NCBI RefSeq assembly: GCF_009728465.1
Contig: NZ_WOCD01000001.1
Location: 124,001-188,000, forward strand
Length of the DNA stretch: 64,000 nucleotides
DNA from: Psychrosphaera haliotis
Lineage (GTDB): Bacteria; Pseudomonadota; Gammaproteobacteria; Enterobacterales; Alteromonadaceae
Reading direction: 5' to 3'
The position numbers and the translations under genes are program-made. This document shows, in pieces, positions 11,887 through 24,427 of the stretch (position 1 is its first letter; each line of letters begins with the position of its first letter). The notes below the pieces were generated by a model, which saw only the letters and a program-made list of their open reading frames with translations, searched no databases and was not told where the DNA came from.

Positions 11887-12000
11887 CCATATAACCAAAA
11901 TTTAAATCGTTAAATGAGATTAATGCATAATTGCTCAAAATTAAACCAACACTTACAGGTTTTTATTATTTTTTATATTTAAATTCACATTTAACCTTGA

Positions 12001-13005
<1,005 letters not shown>

Positions 13006-13014
13006 ATAAAATTA

Positions 13015-13036
13015 GGGAGCATATTGCTCCCTTTTT
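13015..13036 (+). terminator. rho-independent terminator of trxB
   Basis: Stem GGGAGC / GCTCCC with an ATATT loop and a T5 tail, just after trxB and only 15 bp before the aat start, so aat transcription probably depends on read-through or a promoter within this short stretch. Confidence 0.8.
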
Positions 13037-13050
13037 ACTATTGTTAGTAT

Positions 13051-13788
13051 ATGACTAAATCACTTTCTTATTTAACCGATGACAAACACTGGTTTCCGCC
13101 GGTGCAACAAGCTCTTGATGAGCCAGGCGGCCTTTTAGCGGTCGGTGGAGATTTATCAGTTGACCGGCTTCATAGTGCATACAAAAGTGGTATTTTTCCT
13201 TGGTATAGTGAGGGCGAGCCTCTATTGTGGTGGTCTCCTGATCCTCGAGCTGTAATTGAACCTGCGCAAATAAGAGTGAATAAGTCGTTAAAAAAGTTCT
13301 TAAAGCGCTGTGACTATCAAATCACCATGAACCAATCTTTTGAAGAGGTTATTCGCCAGTGTTCTGCGCCGAGGGCGGATGATGGCACCTGGATTTTCCC
13401 AGAAATGATCCGCGCATATTCCGAATTGCACAAAGCGGGTGTTGCACATTCTATTGAAATTTGGCAAAACAAAGATAACAAAAAGGTTTTAGTTGGTGGC
13501 TTATACGGTGTTTTAATCGGTAGTTGTTTCTGTGGCGAGTCTATGTTCTCTAGAGAACCAAACGCTTCTAAAGTGGCACTAATTAGATTAGCGGAAATGT
13601 TAGCTCCAATTAAACACGCGATTATAGATTGTCAAATAGCTAATCCATATTTAATGAGTATGGGCGCTAAAACAGTGTCCAGACGTTGGTTTATCGATAG
13701 GCTTAACGCAGCTAGCGCGCATAATCTGTCTTCAAACTTATTAGAAGAACAGGCATCTAATGCCTCGTTTTTAAATTTTAAAGATTAA
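13051..13788 (+). CDS. aat: leucyl/phenylalanyl-tRNA-protein transferase
   Basis: Aat adds Leu or Phe to proteins with N-terminal Lys or Arg, creating N-degrons for ClpS-ClpAP. The 245-residue protein has the family core SGIFPWYSEGEPLLWWSPDP, GTWIFPEMIRAY, GGLYGVLIGSCFCGESMFSR and DCQIANPYLMSMGA. The family members bpt, clpA and clpS lie just downstream, so most of the N-degron pathway sits together here. The next gene, bpt, begins 2 bp after the stop. Confidence 0.97.
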   Translation: MTKSLSYLTDDKHWFPPVQQALDEPGGLLAVGGDLSVDRLHSAYKSGIFPWYSEGEPLLWWSPDPRAVIEPAQIRVNKSLKKFLKRCDYQITMNQSFEEVIRQCSAPRADDGTWIFPEMIRAYSELHKAGVAHSIEIWQNKDNKKVLVGGLYGVLIGSCFCGESMFSREPNASKVALIRLAEMLAPIKHAIIDCQIANPYLMSMGAKTVSRRWFIDRLNAASAHNLSSNLLEEQASNASFLNFKD

Positions 13789-13790
13789 TA

Positions 13791-14806
<1,016 letters not shown>

Positions 14807-14834
14807 TAATTAAGTTTATTTAGAGTTGGATATT

Positions 14835-14862
14835 AAAAAACCGAGCATTGCTCGGTTTTTTT
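14835..14862. terminator. bidirectional terminator between infA and clpA
   Basis: Stem CCGAGC / GCTCGG with an ATT loop, flanked by six A on one side and seven T on the other. It can serve infA (plus) and clpA (minus), which converge here. Confidence 0.9.
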
Positions 14863-14876
14863 ATGCCTAGTTGGTT

Positions 14877-17153
14877 TTAACTCGGCTCTTTTACTAATTT
14901 CGCTTTGCTTGTAAATTCAAAAGAAAGTTCTTTGTCTTTTACGCTTATAGCGACTTTCCCGCCTTCAGCTAAATCACCAAATAAAACTTCATTCGCTAAC
15001 GGCTTTCTAAGCTTGTCTTGTATCAAACGAGACATAGGTCTTGCGCCCATATCCTTGTCATAGCCATTTTCAGCAAACCAATGACGAGCTTCATCTGTTA
15101 CATTTAACTCCACTTGTTTTGCATCTAACTGCGATTGCAACTCAACAATAAACTTATCAACCACTCTTTCGATGACTTTTTTATCTAAATGGTTAAACCA
15201 AACTATGTCATCAAGCCTGTTTCTAAATTCAGGTGAGAATACTCTATTAATCTCAACCATGGCATCAGTACTATTATCTTGCTGCGCAAAACCGATAGAC
15301 TTTCTCGTGGTCTCTTGGACACCTGCGTTAGTCGTCATAACCAAAATAACGTTTCGGAAATCAGCTTTACGACCATTGTTATCCGTCAACGTACCATGAT
15401 CCATAACTTGCAGTAGTACATTAAAGACATCTGAATGAGCTTTTTCAATTTCATCTAGTAAAACAACACAATGAGGATGTTTTAAAACAGCATCCGTTAA
15501 TAAGCCGCCTTGATCAAAACCAACATAACCAGGAGGCGCGCCTATTAATCGGCTCACGGCATGCGGCTCCATGTATTCAGACATGTCAAAACGAACTAAC
15601 TCAATACCCAATACTTTACTGAGCTGTTTTGTAACCTCTGTTTTACCTACACCCGTTGGGCCAGCGAATAAGAAACTACCTACTGGTTTATTTTCATTAC
15701 CAAGCCCAGCTCTTGCAAGCCTAATAGCTGATGTAAGCGAGTCAACCGCCTTGTCCTGACCAAATACGGCTAGTTTAAGGTCCCTATCTACATTTTTTAG
15801 TACATCTTTATCTGATTGCGATACAGACTTTTCAGGAATACGCGCAATTTTGGCAATAATTTGCTCTATGACCGAAACGTTGATTTGTTTTTTACGTTTA
15901 GACTTAGGCAGTACCTTCTGATTTGCCCCAGCTTCATCTATTACGTCAATCGCCTTGTCAGGTAAATGACGTTCATTAATATACCTTGCTGATAGCTCTG
16001 CCGCCGAACGAAGTGCCGCATTTGTGTATTTAACGCCATGATGCTTTTCGTATTTATCTTTTAAGCCTATTAAAATCTTAGTGGTGTCTTCAATACTAGG
16101 CTCTAACACGTCTATTTTTTGGAAACGCCTTACTAAAGCTTTATCTTTCTCAAATATATTTCGGTATTCGCCATATGTGGTGGAACCCATGCAGCGCAAT
16201 TTGCCAGCTGACAATAATGGTTTTAGTAAGTTGGATGCATCCATAACGCCGCCAGAGGCTGCACCAGCGCCGATTATTGTATGTATCTCATCAATGAATA
16301 GTATTGCGTGCTCTTTTGCTTGTAGCTGCTTTAAGAGCCCTTTCAAACGCTTTTCAAAATCGCCACGGTACTTTGTACCTGCTAACAATGCGCCCATGTC
16401 TAACGAATAAACGGTGGCATCTGCTATTACGTCTGGCACTTGGCCATTAACAATTTGATAAGCTAAACCCTCAGCGATGGCCGTTTTTCCAACGCCAGCC
16501 TCACCAATTAATAGTGGGTTGTTCTTTTTGCGTCGACATAATATTTGAACACAACGCTCAAGTTCTTGTTCTCTACCAATTAGAGGATCTATGCCACCTG
16601 CTTTTGCCGTTTCATTTAAATTTGTACATAAGCTATCTAAACTGCTCTCACTATCTGCACTGGACTCTTCGTTTCCTTCGGCACTGTCAGAGTCTTCTTC
16701 ACTACCTTCATTATCAACGCCATGAGATATGTAGTTCACAATATCTAGTCGACTGATATCAAAACTTTTTAATACGTATACAGCATGAGATTCTTGTTCA
16801 CTAAAGATAGCGACAAGTACATTTGCACCTGACACTTCCTGCTGACCTGAAGATTGTACGTGGAATACGGCCCGTTGTAATACACGTTGGAAGCCCAACG
16901 TAGGTTGCGTATCCTGCTCTTCTGCATCAACATCTTCGGCTAAATACGGCGTGGTTTGTGCAATAAACTCTGTAAGTTCTAATCTAATTTTATCTAGATC
17001 TGCTGAACAGGCTTCTAATGCGACTTTGGCATCTTGATTATCAAGCAGCGCCATTAGCAGGTGCTCAACTGTCATAAACTCGTGGCGATTTATTTTGGCG
17101 TACCTGAACGCTTCGTTCAATGTTACTTCTAATGCTTTATTTAACATATTCAC
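14877..17153 (-). CDS. clpA: ATP-dependent Clp protease ATP-binding subunit ClpA
   Basis: ClpA unfolds substrates for the ClpP peptidase. The protein is 758 residues, the same as E. coli ClpA. It has two N-terminal Clp repeats (about 1-145), an acidic linker, AAA+ module 1 with Walker A GEAGVGKTAIAEGLA and Walker B AILFIDEIHTI, and module 2 with GPTGVGKTEVTKQLS and VVLLDEIEKAHSDV. The ClpP-binding IGF-type loop is represented by KSIGFAQQD. It follows clpS by 20 bp, as is usual. Confidence 0.97.
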   Translation of the reverse strand: MNMLNKALEVTLNEAFRYAKINRHEFMTVEHLLMALLDNQDAKVALEACSADLDKIRLELTEFIAQTTPYLAEDVDAEEQDTQPTLGFQRVLQRAVFHVQSSGQQEVSGANVLVAIFSEQESHAVYVLKSFDISRLDIVNYISHGVDNEGSEEDSDSAEGNEESSADSESSLDSLCTNLNETAKAGGIDPLIGREQELERCVQILCRRKKNNPLLIGEAGVGKTAIAEGLAYQIVNGQVPDVIADATVYSLDMGALLAGTKYRGDFEKRLKGLLKQLQAKEHAILFIDEIHTIIGAGAASGGVMDASNLLKPLLSAGKLRCMGSTTYGEYRNIFEKDKALVRRFQKIDVLEPSIEDTTKILIGLKDKYEKHHGVKYTNAALRSAAELSARYINERHLPDKAIDVIDEAGANQKVLPKSKRKKQINVSVIEQIIAKIARIPEKSVSQSDKDVLKNVDRDLKLAVFGQDKAVDSLTSAIRLARAGLGNENKPVGSFLFAGPTGVGKTEVTKQLSKVLGIELVRFDMSEYMEPHAVSRLIGAPPGYVGFDQGGLLTDAVLKHPHCVVLLDEIEKAHSDVFNVLLQVMDHGTLTDNNGRKADFRNVILVMTTNAGVQETTRKSIGFAQQDNSTDAMVEINRVFSPEFRNRLDDIVWFNHLDKKVIERVVDKFIVELQSQLDAKQVELNVTDEARHWFAENGYDKDMGARPMSRLIQDKLRKPLANEVLFGDLAEGGKVAISVKDKELSFEFTSKAKLVKEPS

Positions 17154-17173
17154 CTACTTATTTATGTTAACGA

Positions 17174-17512
17174 TTATTCTTGCTCCATTGTACATAACAA
17201 CGGATGCTGACTCGCTCTGGAATACTGGTTCACTTGTGCAACTTTTGTTTCAGCAATTTCTGACGAATAAGTACCAACAACAGCCTTACCCTCTTTGTGG
17301 ACACGAAACATTATATGATTGGCTTTTTCTAGATCCATCGCAAAAAACTTCAGTAAAACTTCCACTACAAAGTCCATGGGGGTGTAATCATCATTATTCA
17401 AGATCACCTTGTACATTGGTGGTCTTTTAAGTTTAGACTTAGATGCTTCCTTTACTAAATCAGAATTGTGATCATTGTTACTTAATTTTGGCATACGCCC
17501 CTTTTGCTCCAT
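17174..17512 (-). CDS. clpS: Clp protease adaptor ClpS
   Basis: ClpS binds N-degron residues (Leu, Phe, Tyr, Trp) and hands substrates to ClpA. The 112-residue protein has the family core MYKVILNNDDYTPMDFVVEV, the HKEGKAVVGTYSSEIAETKV segment, and a flexible charged N-terminus (about 1-30). A second in-frame ATG 18 bases into the gene (MPKLSN) could be the real start and would give 106 residues, the E. coli length. clpA follows and cspD is divergent. Confidence 0.95.
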   Translation of the reverse strand: MEQKGRMPKLSNNDHNSDLVKEASKSKLKRPPMYKVILNNDDYTPMDFVVEVLLKFFAMDLEKANHIMFRVHKEGKAVVGTYSSEIAETKVAQVNQYSRASQHPLLCTMEQE

Positions 17513-17620
17513 TAAATTTGCTTATTTATTTAGTATATATAAAAACTTTTATAACATTTAACAATTCGTACTTGTAAAAACCAGTTTAATTGACTAATTT
17601 ATCTACAGTCATTGATTAAA

Positions 17621-17639
17621 CGTGAGTCAGTTGCTCACG
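17621..17639. repeat. small inverted repeat upstream of cspD
   Basis: CGTGAG and CTCACG form a perfect 6-bp inverted repeat around a 7-base loop, 45 bp before the cspD start. It could fold in the cspD leader or bind a regulator; no role is demonstrated. Confidence 0.35.
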
Positions 17640-17683
17640 GAATGATTAATCACTGGTTTAATTCTAAATAAGGAAGTAGAAGT

Positions 17684-17893
17684 ATGGCAGTCGGCAAAGT
17701 CAAATGGTTCAACAACGCTAAAGGTTTTGGATTTATTCGTGAAGATGGCAAAGAAGAAGATATCTTTGCGCACTTTTCAACAATAACTATGGACGGTTAT
17801 AAAACTCTGAAAGCAGGCCAAGAGGTCGAGTTTGATTTGAGTGAAGGACCTAAGGGTCTGCATGCAACCAACATAAAACTTGATGAAAAATAA
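17684..17893 (+). CDS. cspD: cold-shock domain protein, CspD type
   Basis: The 69-residue OB-fold protein starts [18 protein letters not shown] and contains RNP1 (KGFGFI) and RNP2-like (DIFAHF) nucleic-acid-binding motifs, ending [15 protein letters not shown]. Location divergent from clpS-clpA marks it as CspD, which in E. coli is induced in stationary phase and inhibits replication rather than being a cold-shock chaperone. AGGAAG serves as ribosome-binding site 10 bases upstream. Confidence 0.9.
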   Translation: MAVGKVKWFNNAKGFGFIREDGKEEDIFAHFSTITMDGYKTLKAGQEVEFDLSEGPKGLHATNIKLDEK

Positions 17894-17903
17894 TGAATTT
17901 GTA

Positions 17904-17940
17904 AAGTCCCTAAGAGTCTAGCTTTTCGGGACTTCATTTA
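17904..17940 (+). terminator. hairpin after cspD, possible terminator
   Basis: AAGTCCC and GGGACTT form a 7-bp stem around a long loop, starting 11 bp after the cspD stop, followed by a weak T-rich tail. It also separates cspD from the convergent PilZ gene. Confidence 0.55.
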
Positions 17941-17941
17941 T

Positions 17942-18240
17942 TCAAAGTTGTTCGTTAATTTCTACGCCTACCATAAAGGCGCCCGAATCTTCTTGGTTAC
18001 ATCTTACCACGGTTGCTTTTGCGTGGAGCGCAGGCAAATTATTGCTTGTACCATCAACCCGACAAACAATGTTTGTCCCAGGTTCAATATGCTCGTCAGT
18101 TTCAATAGCCATTCCAGTTGCACTTAAGTCTCTACAAACTGCGTCAACCTTTCTCCCTGCATCTGCATCTGTGATTTCTACTTCTATACTCGTATTAACC
18201 ATCATTCGGAAAAATTACGATTATCATCATATCGAATCAT
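17942..18240 (-). pseudogene. PilZ domain protein, frame broken by one nucleotide
   Basis: PilZ domains bind cyclic di-GMP through an N-terminal RxxxR and a later DxSxxG motif. The DLSATG motif is intact in the downstream frame (VCRDLSATGMAIE). The best start is ATG 18240 with a strong AGGAGG four bases upstream. It reads MIRYDDNRNF and is lost at a five-T run (A at 18210-18214 on plus). A sixth T gives DDNRNFFRMMVNTSIEVEI, which supplies the RxxxR motif (RNFFR) and a 99-residue protein. Read from the internal ATG at 18205 instead, the protein loses its c-di-GMP arginines. The receiver gene starting at 18626 ends 8 bp upstream, so the two form an operon. Confidence 0.82.
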
Positions 18241-18248
18241 GCAGCCTC

Positions 18249-18626
18249 CTATCCTTTATTTAGATTTGCAAACGTTATTAGCTTTTCTTTTAACTCTTCT
18301 ATCTCAAATGGCTTGGTAACATAATCATCACAGCCACTTTTAAACGCCTCTGATTTATCTTCCGTATTCTCTAAACCAGACAGCATTATAATTGGTATTT
18401 TTGATGTCTCTGGTGTGTTCTTTATCAACCGGCATGTGTCATACCCGTCTAACCCAGGCATACAAACATCAAGTAACAATACATCTGGTTTGTCAGATAC
18501 TACTTTTGATAATGCGGATTGACCTGATTTTGCGTAAGAGATATTAAATGAATCACCCAAAGTAATGTCTAACATTTCAAAATTGAAATATTCATCGTCA
18601 ACCAGCAAAACATTTATTTTATGCAT
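18249..18626 (-). CDS. stand-alone response regulator receiver protein
   Basis: The 125-residue protein is a single receiver domain with the acidic pair LLVDDE, the phosphoacceptor aspartate in VLLLDVCMPGLDGYD, the MLSG switch residue and the KPF lysine. There is no output domain. It ends 8 bp before the PilZ-protein start, so a phospho-signal and a c-di-GMP receptor may act together, possibly in motility or surface attachment. The cognate kinase is not in the window. Confidence 0.88.
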   Translation of the reverse strand: MHKINVLLVDDEYFNFEMLDITLGDSFNISYAKSGQSALSKVVSDKPDVLLLDVCMPGLDGYDTCRLIKNTPETSKIPIIMLSGLENTEDKSEAFKSGCDDYVTKPFEIEELKEKLITFANLNKG

Positions 18627-18814
18627 TCAGCACCCAGAATAACAAAAGTTCAATCTGACTAGCAGACCAGTGTTATATAAACTCAATGTCCAAAATACCA
18701 AGTATCAAAAAAAAATCTAGTATTAGTTAATATTAATTAATCTAACAATTGACTTTATACTATCTAACCATTGAAAATAGAGACATGACAATCGTCTGAA
18801 CCTAGGAATGGAAA

Positions 18815-19570
18815 ATGAAAAAAATAATTACAGCTTTAGGACTTGCATTGGCTTCAGCTAATGTTTCAGCTGCTCCACTTGTAGATGTATGGGCTGGTGC
18901 TTATGCTTGGAATACAACATATGAAGGTGTTGTGTCTGCAAACCCTAGCAGCTTAGACCTACAAGATGACCTAAATTTTGATGACAATACGAATAATGTA
19001 ATATGGGCTGCGTTTGAGCATCCAATTCCATTAATTCCGAATATTCAAATCAAACAGACTTCACTAGACACTACGGGCTTTGCTCAGCTAGACAACAACT
19101 ACAACTTTGGTGGTGATACTACAGGCAATGGCCGCCAAGATACAGCAGCTGACTTAACTCATACTGATTACACACTATACTGGGGTCTACCTTTACCAAT
19201 TGCGACTGTGGATTTTGGCCTTAACGTCCGTAAATTTGACGGTTTTGTACAAATTGGTGATGCAATCGCGGAACTTGATGCTCCAGTACCAATGCTGTTT
19301 GCAAGAGTAGGTGCAGAATTACCATTTACAGGTTTAGCCTTAATGGGTGAAGCAAATTATGTTGGTTACGGTGATACAAACCACACTGACTATCAAATTG
19401 TTTTACGTTACACCTTACCAATGATTCCACTTTTAGATGTTAATTTAGAAGCGGGTTACCGCTCATTTCAACTTGATATAGATCCTACGGACTTTGACGG
19501 TGATGAAGATGATTTAATGGCCGACATTGATATGTCTGGTGCATTTGTTGGTGTGTCTTTGCACTTCTAA
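18815..19570 (+). CDS. outer-membrane beta-barrel protein, TIGR04219 family
   Basis: The 251-residue precursor has a signal peptide (MKKIITALGLALASANVSAA) and then alternating amphipathic strands such as LVDVWAGAYAWN, YTLYWGLPLPIATVDFGLNV and YQIVLRYTLPMIPLLDVNLE. It ends in a C-terminal aromatic (GVSLHF), the usual barrel assembly signal. The repeated xxLPxxPLxDVxxE pattern is characteristic of the TIGR04219 outer-membrane family, whose role is unknown. It is monocistronic with its own terminator. Confidence 0.85.
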   Translation: MKKIITALGLALASANVSAAPLVDVWAGAYAWNTTYEGVVSANPSSLDLQDDLNFDDNTNNVIWAAFEHPIPLIPNIQIKQTSLDTTGFAQLDNNYNFGGDTTGNGRQDTAADLTHTDYTLYWGLPLPIATVDFGLNVRKFDGFVQIGDAIAELDAPVPMLFARVGAELPFTGLALMGEANYVGYGDTNHTDYQIVLRYTLPMIPLLDVNLEAGYRSFQLDIDPTDFDGDEDDLMADIDMSGAFVGVSLHF

Positions 19571-19583
19571 AACAAATAACAAG

Positions 19584-19612
19584 AAAAAAAGGAAGCATAA
19601 GCTTCCTTTTTT
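19584..19612 (+). terminator. bidirectional terminator after the outer-membrane protein gene
   Basis: Stem GGAAGC / GCTTCC with ATAA loop, flanked by A7 and T6. It also faces the convergent hrpA gene. Confidence 0.88.
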
Positions 19613-19651
19613 ATCACGATGACTGACCTGAGCTAAATATGGCTTATAAAC

Positions 19652-22600
19652 CTACAGTGCTTTTAACACTTCATTTATAGCTTGTTTAACTCTTTTAGCC
19701 GATATTGGATACTTTGTTCCCAACTGCTGGGCAAATAGAGAAACTCTAAGCTCCTCTATCATCCAATATATTTCTTCTACATCTGCTGGAGTTGGGAAAC
19801 CTTTTGGTAACCGCTTAAGCAGCCCATCATAACTCTCATAAACCTTGTCTAATTCAATCTGAATTTGTCTATCTTTTCCTGCGTCCGACTTTAGTTTTTC
19901 ATGCCTTATTTCTAAGGCTTTTACATATCGAAGTAAGTCATCTAATTTTTCGTAACCAACTTCACTTACAAAGTTTTTGTATATCAACGACTCCAAATGG
20001 GCTTTGATATAAGCATTAGCTTGAATCATATCTAGTGAAACTTTCCCTTTCAGCTTTTTCGCAATTTGGTGTCCAATAAATAAAACTTTTTCCACTTTCT
20101 GAGTTATATCAAACACCAAATCGTTTAGTTGTACGCCAATTGATTCTTGTAAATGAAAGAACTCAGCTTCATTTCTAGGCGGCTTGCTTTTAACTTGTTG
20201 TTCAATAGCCGTTTTAACACAGTCTTTTATCAATGCTTCTATTTGGCCAAAAGGATTAAAATATAAAACTAACTTAGATTTGTTAGGCAGTTTTTTCTGT
20301 AAATGTTTAATCGGCGAAGGCAGTGTTTTAATTAGTAGCGCAACCACCCCTTTTAAGTGTTCGTGCTCTGCTTTTTCTGCATTATCAAGTAATTCAACAT
20401 TTATCTTATTGTCTTGAACTACTAGCGCGGGATATGCTTTCACTTCAAATCCAGCTTGTTTCTTAACATAATTAATCGGCAGTTCACCAAAGGTCCAATC
20501 ATCTACATTTTTTTGCTCAATATCGTCATCCACCGCTTTTTTCAGGCTTTCTTTTATTTTACCCTGCAGTTGACTTTGTAACTCTAATAAATCAAAGCCT
20601 TGAGCTAATACTTGGCCGGACTCCCCTACGACTCTAAAATTGATTTTTAAATGGGGCGCTATCGAGTTTAACTGCCACGCATCTTTATCTATTTTTACCC
20701 CTGTCATTCGAAACAAGCCAAGCGATACTGAATCTATTAGTGGCTCATTGGTATCCACCGCTTTTTCTTCAAATCGTTGTAAAATCGCATCGGCAAAATT
20801 AGGGGCTGGAACAAAATTCCTTCTCAGTGTTTTTGGTAACGACTTGATCAAAGAGACCAACAACTCATGTCTATAGGGCACAATTCCCCAATCAAAACCT
20901 TTTACTTGTACTTGATTAAGTAACGCAAGAGGTATTCTAACTGAAACGCCATCTGCATATTCTTGACCAGGTTCAAAGTCATACTCAATTGGAAGAGTTA
21001 ATGCATCTTGACGCCAAAAGTCTGGGAATTTTTTAACTAGTTTGCTACCGTCTTCGGTCACAGAAAAGTCACTGAATTTTGCTTCTAGTAATTCAGTATT
21101 ATTAACTTTAAGCCATTTTTCTAATTCGGCTCTGTTGTTAACCGCGACTGGTAAACGCTGTTTATAAAACTCAACGAGTTCAGGCTCGTCTTGAAGCACA
21201 TCACGCCGACGTGTTTTGTTTTCAATTTCTTTAATACTTTCAATTAACGCTAAATTCTTAGTCAAAAATGGCAGTTGTTTACCAAGGTCGCCATAAACGA
21301 GTGCTTGCTGAATAAATAAATGCTGACTTTGTTCAGCATCGATTTTGCTAAAATTAACACGCTTCCTAGCCACAATGGTTAAACCGAACAAGGTTTGTGT
21401 TTCATAAGCCATGACACAGCCTTGCTTCTTATCCCAGTATGGCTCTGCATGAGTCCTTGAGACCAAATGTTGAGCTAAAGGTGATATCCAGTCAGGTTCA
21501 ATCTTGGCGGCATAGCGTGCATAGAGCTTAGATGTCTCTACGAGTTCAGCGGCCATAATCCATTTAGGCGTGTTTTTAAATAAATTTGAGCCAGGAAAGA
21601 CATGAAAGTTAGTATTTCTTGCGCCTTGATAACCAAGCGCTTTTGGCTTCTTATCGGTAGGCTTTTTCTCTTCTCGAATTAGTTTTTGGCCTATGTGACC
21701 TAACAGCCCTGTGAGAATTGGAACGTGAATGGCACGATAATTTCTCTCCATAGTAGGATTATCTATGAATTCTTCTTCTAGTTCTTGAGTATTAGATTTA
21801 GACATTTTTGTTGGTAGCTTTATACCTAAATCTGACAAGGTGGACTCAATTTGAAATACAAGATCCTGCCACTCTCTAACTCTTAGGTAGCTTATAAACT
21901 CTTGTTTACACCTTTTTCTAAATTGAGACTTAGAATCTAAATCCTGCAAGGCTATGAGGTAATCCCATAAATTCAAAAATGACACAAAATCCGACTCTTT
22001 GTCTTTGAAGCGAGCATGGCTTTCATCAGATTTTTGTTTAAATTCAGACGGACGCTCTCTAGGATCTTGTATACTCAAGCCGGTGGCTATAATAACAATT
22101 TCATGCAATGCGTTAGTACTTTGAGCGTTTAGTACCATAGCCGCAAGCCTAGGATCTAGAGGTACTCGGCTCAGTTGTTGACCTAGACGAGTTAACTGAA
22201 TGGTCATTGGTTTACGTTTTTTACTTCTAGGTGACTTTGACTGACCACTGCCTTTTTTTACCGCGCCAAGCTCTTCTAATAGTCGCATACCATCGGAGAT
22301 AAACCGACTATCAGGCTGCTGTATAAATGGAAAAGACTCAATATCGCCTAAGTCCAAAGACAACATTTGTAAAATAACAGACGCTAGGTTTGTTCTGAGT
22401 ATTTCAGGTGCTGTAAATTCAGGCCTAGACTCAAAATCTTCTTCGCTATATAGCCTGATACAAATACCTGGCTCTGTTCGCCCACATCGTCCTTTACGCT
22501 GATTGGCACTGGCTTGTGAAATAGCCTCTATAGGTAAACGCTGTACTTTTGTTTTATAGCTGTACCTAGATATTCTAGCGGTACCAGTATCAATAACATA

Positions 22601-23684
22601 CTTAATACCAGGAAACTGTTAATGAGGTTTCTGCTACGTTGGTTGCTAAAACAATCCTTCTTTTGGAATGTGGTGCAAATATACGATTTTGTTCAGCTGC
22701 AGAAAGTCTTGCAAATAAGGGTAAAACTTCAGTTTGTCTGAAGTTACGTTTAACGAGTGCATCTGCAGTGTCTCTTATCTCTCGCTCACCATTCATAAAC
22801 AATAGAATGTCGCCTGGAGCTTCGTTATCAAGCTCTTCAACAGCTGAAAATATTGCGTTGATTTGTTCACTATCTTGATACTTTTCGGCTAATTCACTCG
22901 CTATGCTTACGTCTTCTGACGGCCGGTATCTAACTTCTACTGGAAAGGTTCTGCCGCTTACCGAAATAATAGGTGCGTCAAAGAAATGCTTACTAAATCT
23001 TTCAGGATCGATGGTTGCTGAAGTAATTATAACTTTTAAATCTGGACGCTTGGGTAAAAGCTCTTTTAATAAACCTAAAATGAAATCGATATTTAAACTA
23101 CGTTCATGAGCTTCATCAATAATTAAGGTGTCGTATTGGTTTAAATACCTGTCGTGCTGCAATTCTGCTAATAATACGCCGTCGGTCATCAGCTTAATAT
23201 AACTGTGCTCAGACACTTGGTCATTAAACCTAACTTTGTAACCTACCGCTTGACCTAGTTCACTTTCAAGTTCATCAGAAAGTCGATTAGCAACACTTCT
23301 AGCCGCTAATCGTCTTGGTTGTGTATGGCCAATCTTGCCTTCTATTCCCCGGCCTAGTTCTAGACACATTTTGGGAATTTGTGTCGTTTTACCTGACCCT
23401 GTTTCACCCGCAATAATAACGACTTGGTTATTTAGAATTGCCTCTTTGATGTCATCTTTTTTCTGACTAACGGGCAATTGTTCAGGGTAGTTTATTGCTG
23501 GAATATTTGATTCTTTTTTATCGCGCAGTTGCTGAGATTTTGCTATTGCTGCTGTTATAGACTCTTGAATATTCTTCTTTTTATTTTCGTCTGTAACTTT
23601 TGTTAACGAACGTAGTCGAGACTTTAATTTGAAGAAATCTTGGCGCAATACGCCATTTAGAATTGGTGAATGATTTGATTGCAC
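19652..23684 (-). pseudogene. hrpA: ATP-dependent RNA helicase HrpA, frame broken by one nucleotide
   Basis: HrpA is a DEAH-box helicase; the E. coli enzyme resolves stalled ribosomes. The upstream part has the Walker A motif GETGSGKTTQIPK, DEAH (LIIDEAHERS) and motif III (ITSATID), then reads VLATNVAETSLTVSWY-stop. The +1 frame continues PGIKYVIDTGTARISRYSY through the arginine-rich motif VI (QRKGRCGRTEPG) and a long C-terminal region to 19652. Removing one base from AAA 22613-22615 (coding TTT after a GTT codon) rejoins SLTVPGIKYVID and gives 1343 residues (E. coli 1300). As written, the ATPase core is split between motifs V and VI, so neither part would be an active helicase. Confidence 0.92.
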
Positions 23685-23846
23685 AAAAAGCCTAAAATAT
23701 CTAACTACTGGAAATTAATTCAATTCTAACATTGATAATCAAATCCAAAAAGCATATTCAGTACCAACTAATTTAGGCTTTCAGTGGGATAGACAGAGCG
23801 TCTACTGATTTGTTTACGTCTCTCTATTTTCTTATTTATAGACTCA

Positions 23847-24278
23847 CTAAACAAAGTGAGAACCTTTTTCATAAATAGAATGTAAATGTTTATCTAAAGC
23901 GCTGAGAATTAACGTACGGGTTAAACTTCCGACAAGATGACCATCGTCATCCACTACTGGATAAACCCTAGGTTTGTTTATAAGCATGTCTTCCGCTACC
24001 GCCAAAATACTATCATAAGGCTTAACTAGCTGTGTTTCTGTTGACATCACTTCTGCAACACATTTAGAAGCTTCGCCACTATGATAAGTAGAAGACAACA
24101 TGGCTTTGAGACAGTCTTGCTCAGATAGAAATCCAACCACTTGTTTATTTTCATTTACTACAGCACCTCCAGAACTTTTTGACTGAAGTAGTTTTTCAAC
24201 GGCTTCAACTACCGTTTCAGTACCTTTAAACCAAACAGGTCGGTGATTCATATGGTCTTTAACTTTGACTGATTCCAT
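23847..24278 (-). CDS. CBS-domain pair protein
   Basis: The 143-residue cytoplasmic protein is made of two CBS domains (about 5-65 and 75-135), seen as GGAVVNENKQVVGFLSEQDC and RVYPVVDDDGHLVGSLTRT. CBS pairs bind adenine nucleotides and usually regulate a partner enzyme or transporter. No partner is apparent here; the neighbours are hrpA and a divergent exporter. A GAGG ribosome-binding site lies 7 bases before ATG. Confidence 0.85.
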   Translation of the reverse strand: MESVKVKDHMNHRPVWFKGTETVVEAVEKLLQSKSSGGAVVNENKQVVGFLSEQDCLKAMLSSTYHSGEASKCVAEVMSTETQLVKPYDSILAVAEDMLINKPRVYPVVDDDGHLVGSLTRTLILSALDKHLHSIYEKGSHFV

Positions 24279-24427
24279 TTGTGATCCTCAAATTGCATTA
24301 CACTTATAATGCTAGAACTTTTTTCGAATTTTGCGTTGTTTTTCTGATACTTTTAGAAGATTTTTTGTCTCTATTTACTATATATGCGCTGGATTCTGTG
24401 GGAAAATCTCACTTCAAAGGAGTCAGT

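Noticed and set aside
24281..24427. N-terminal extension of the LysE-type exporter
   Set aside because: The frame is open, but AAAGGAG lies before ATG 24428 and the family's N-terminus begins there.
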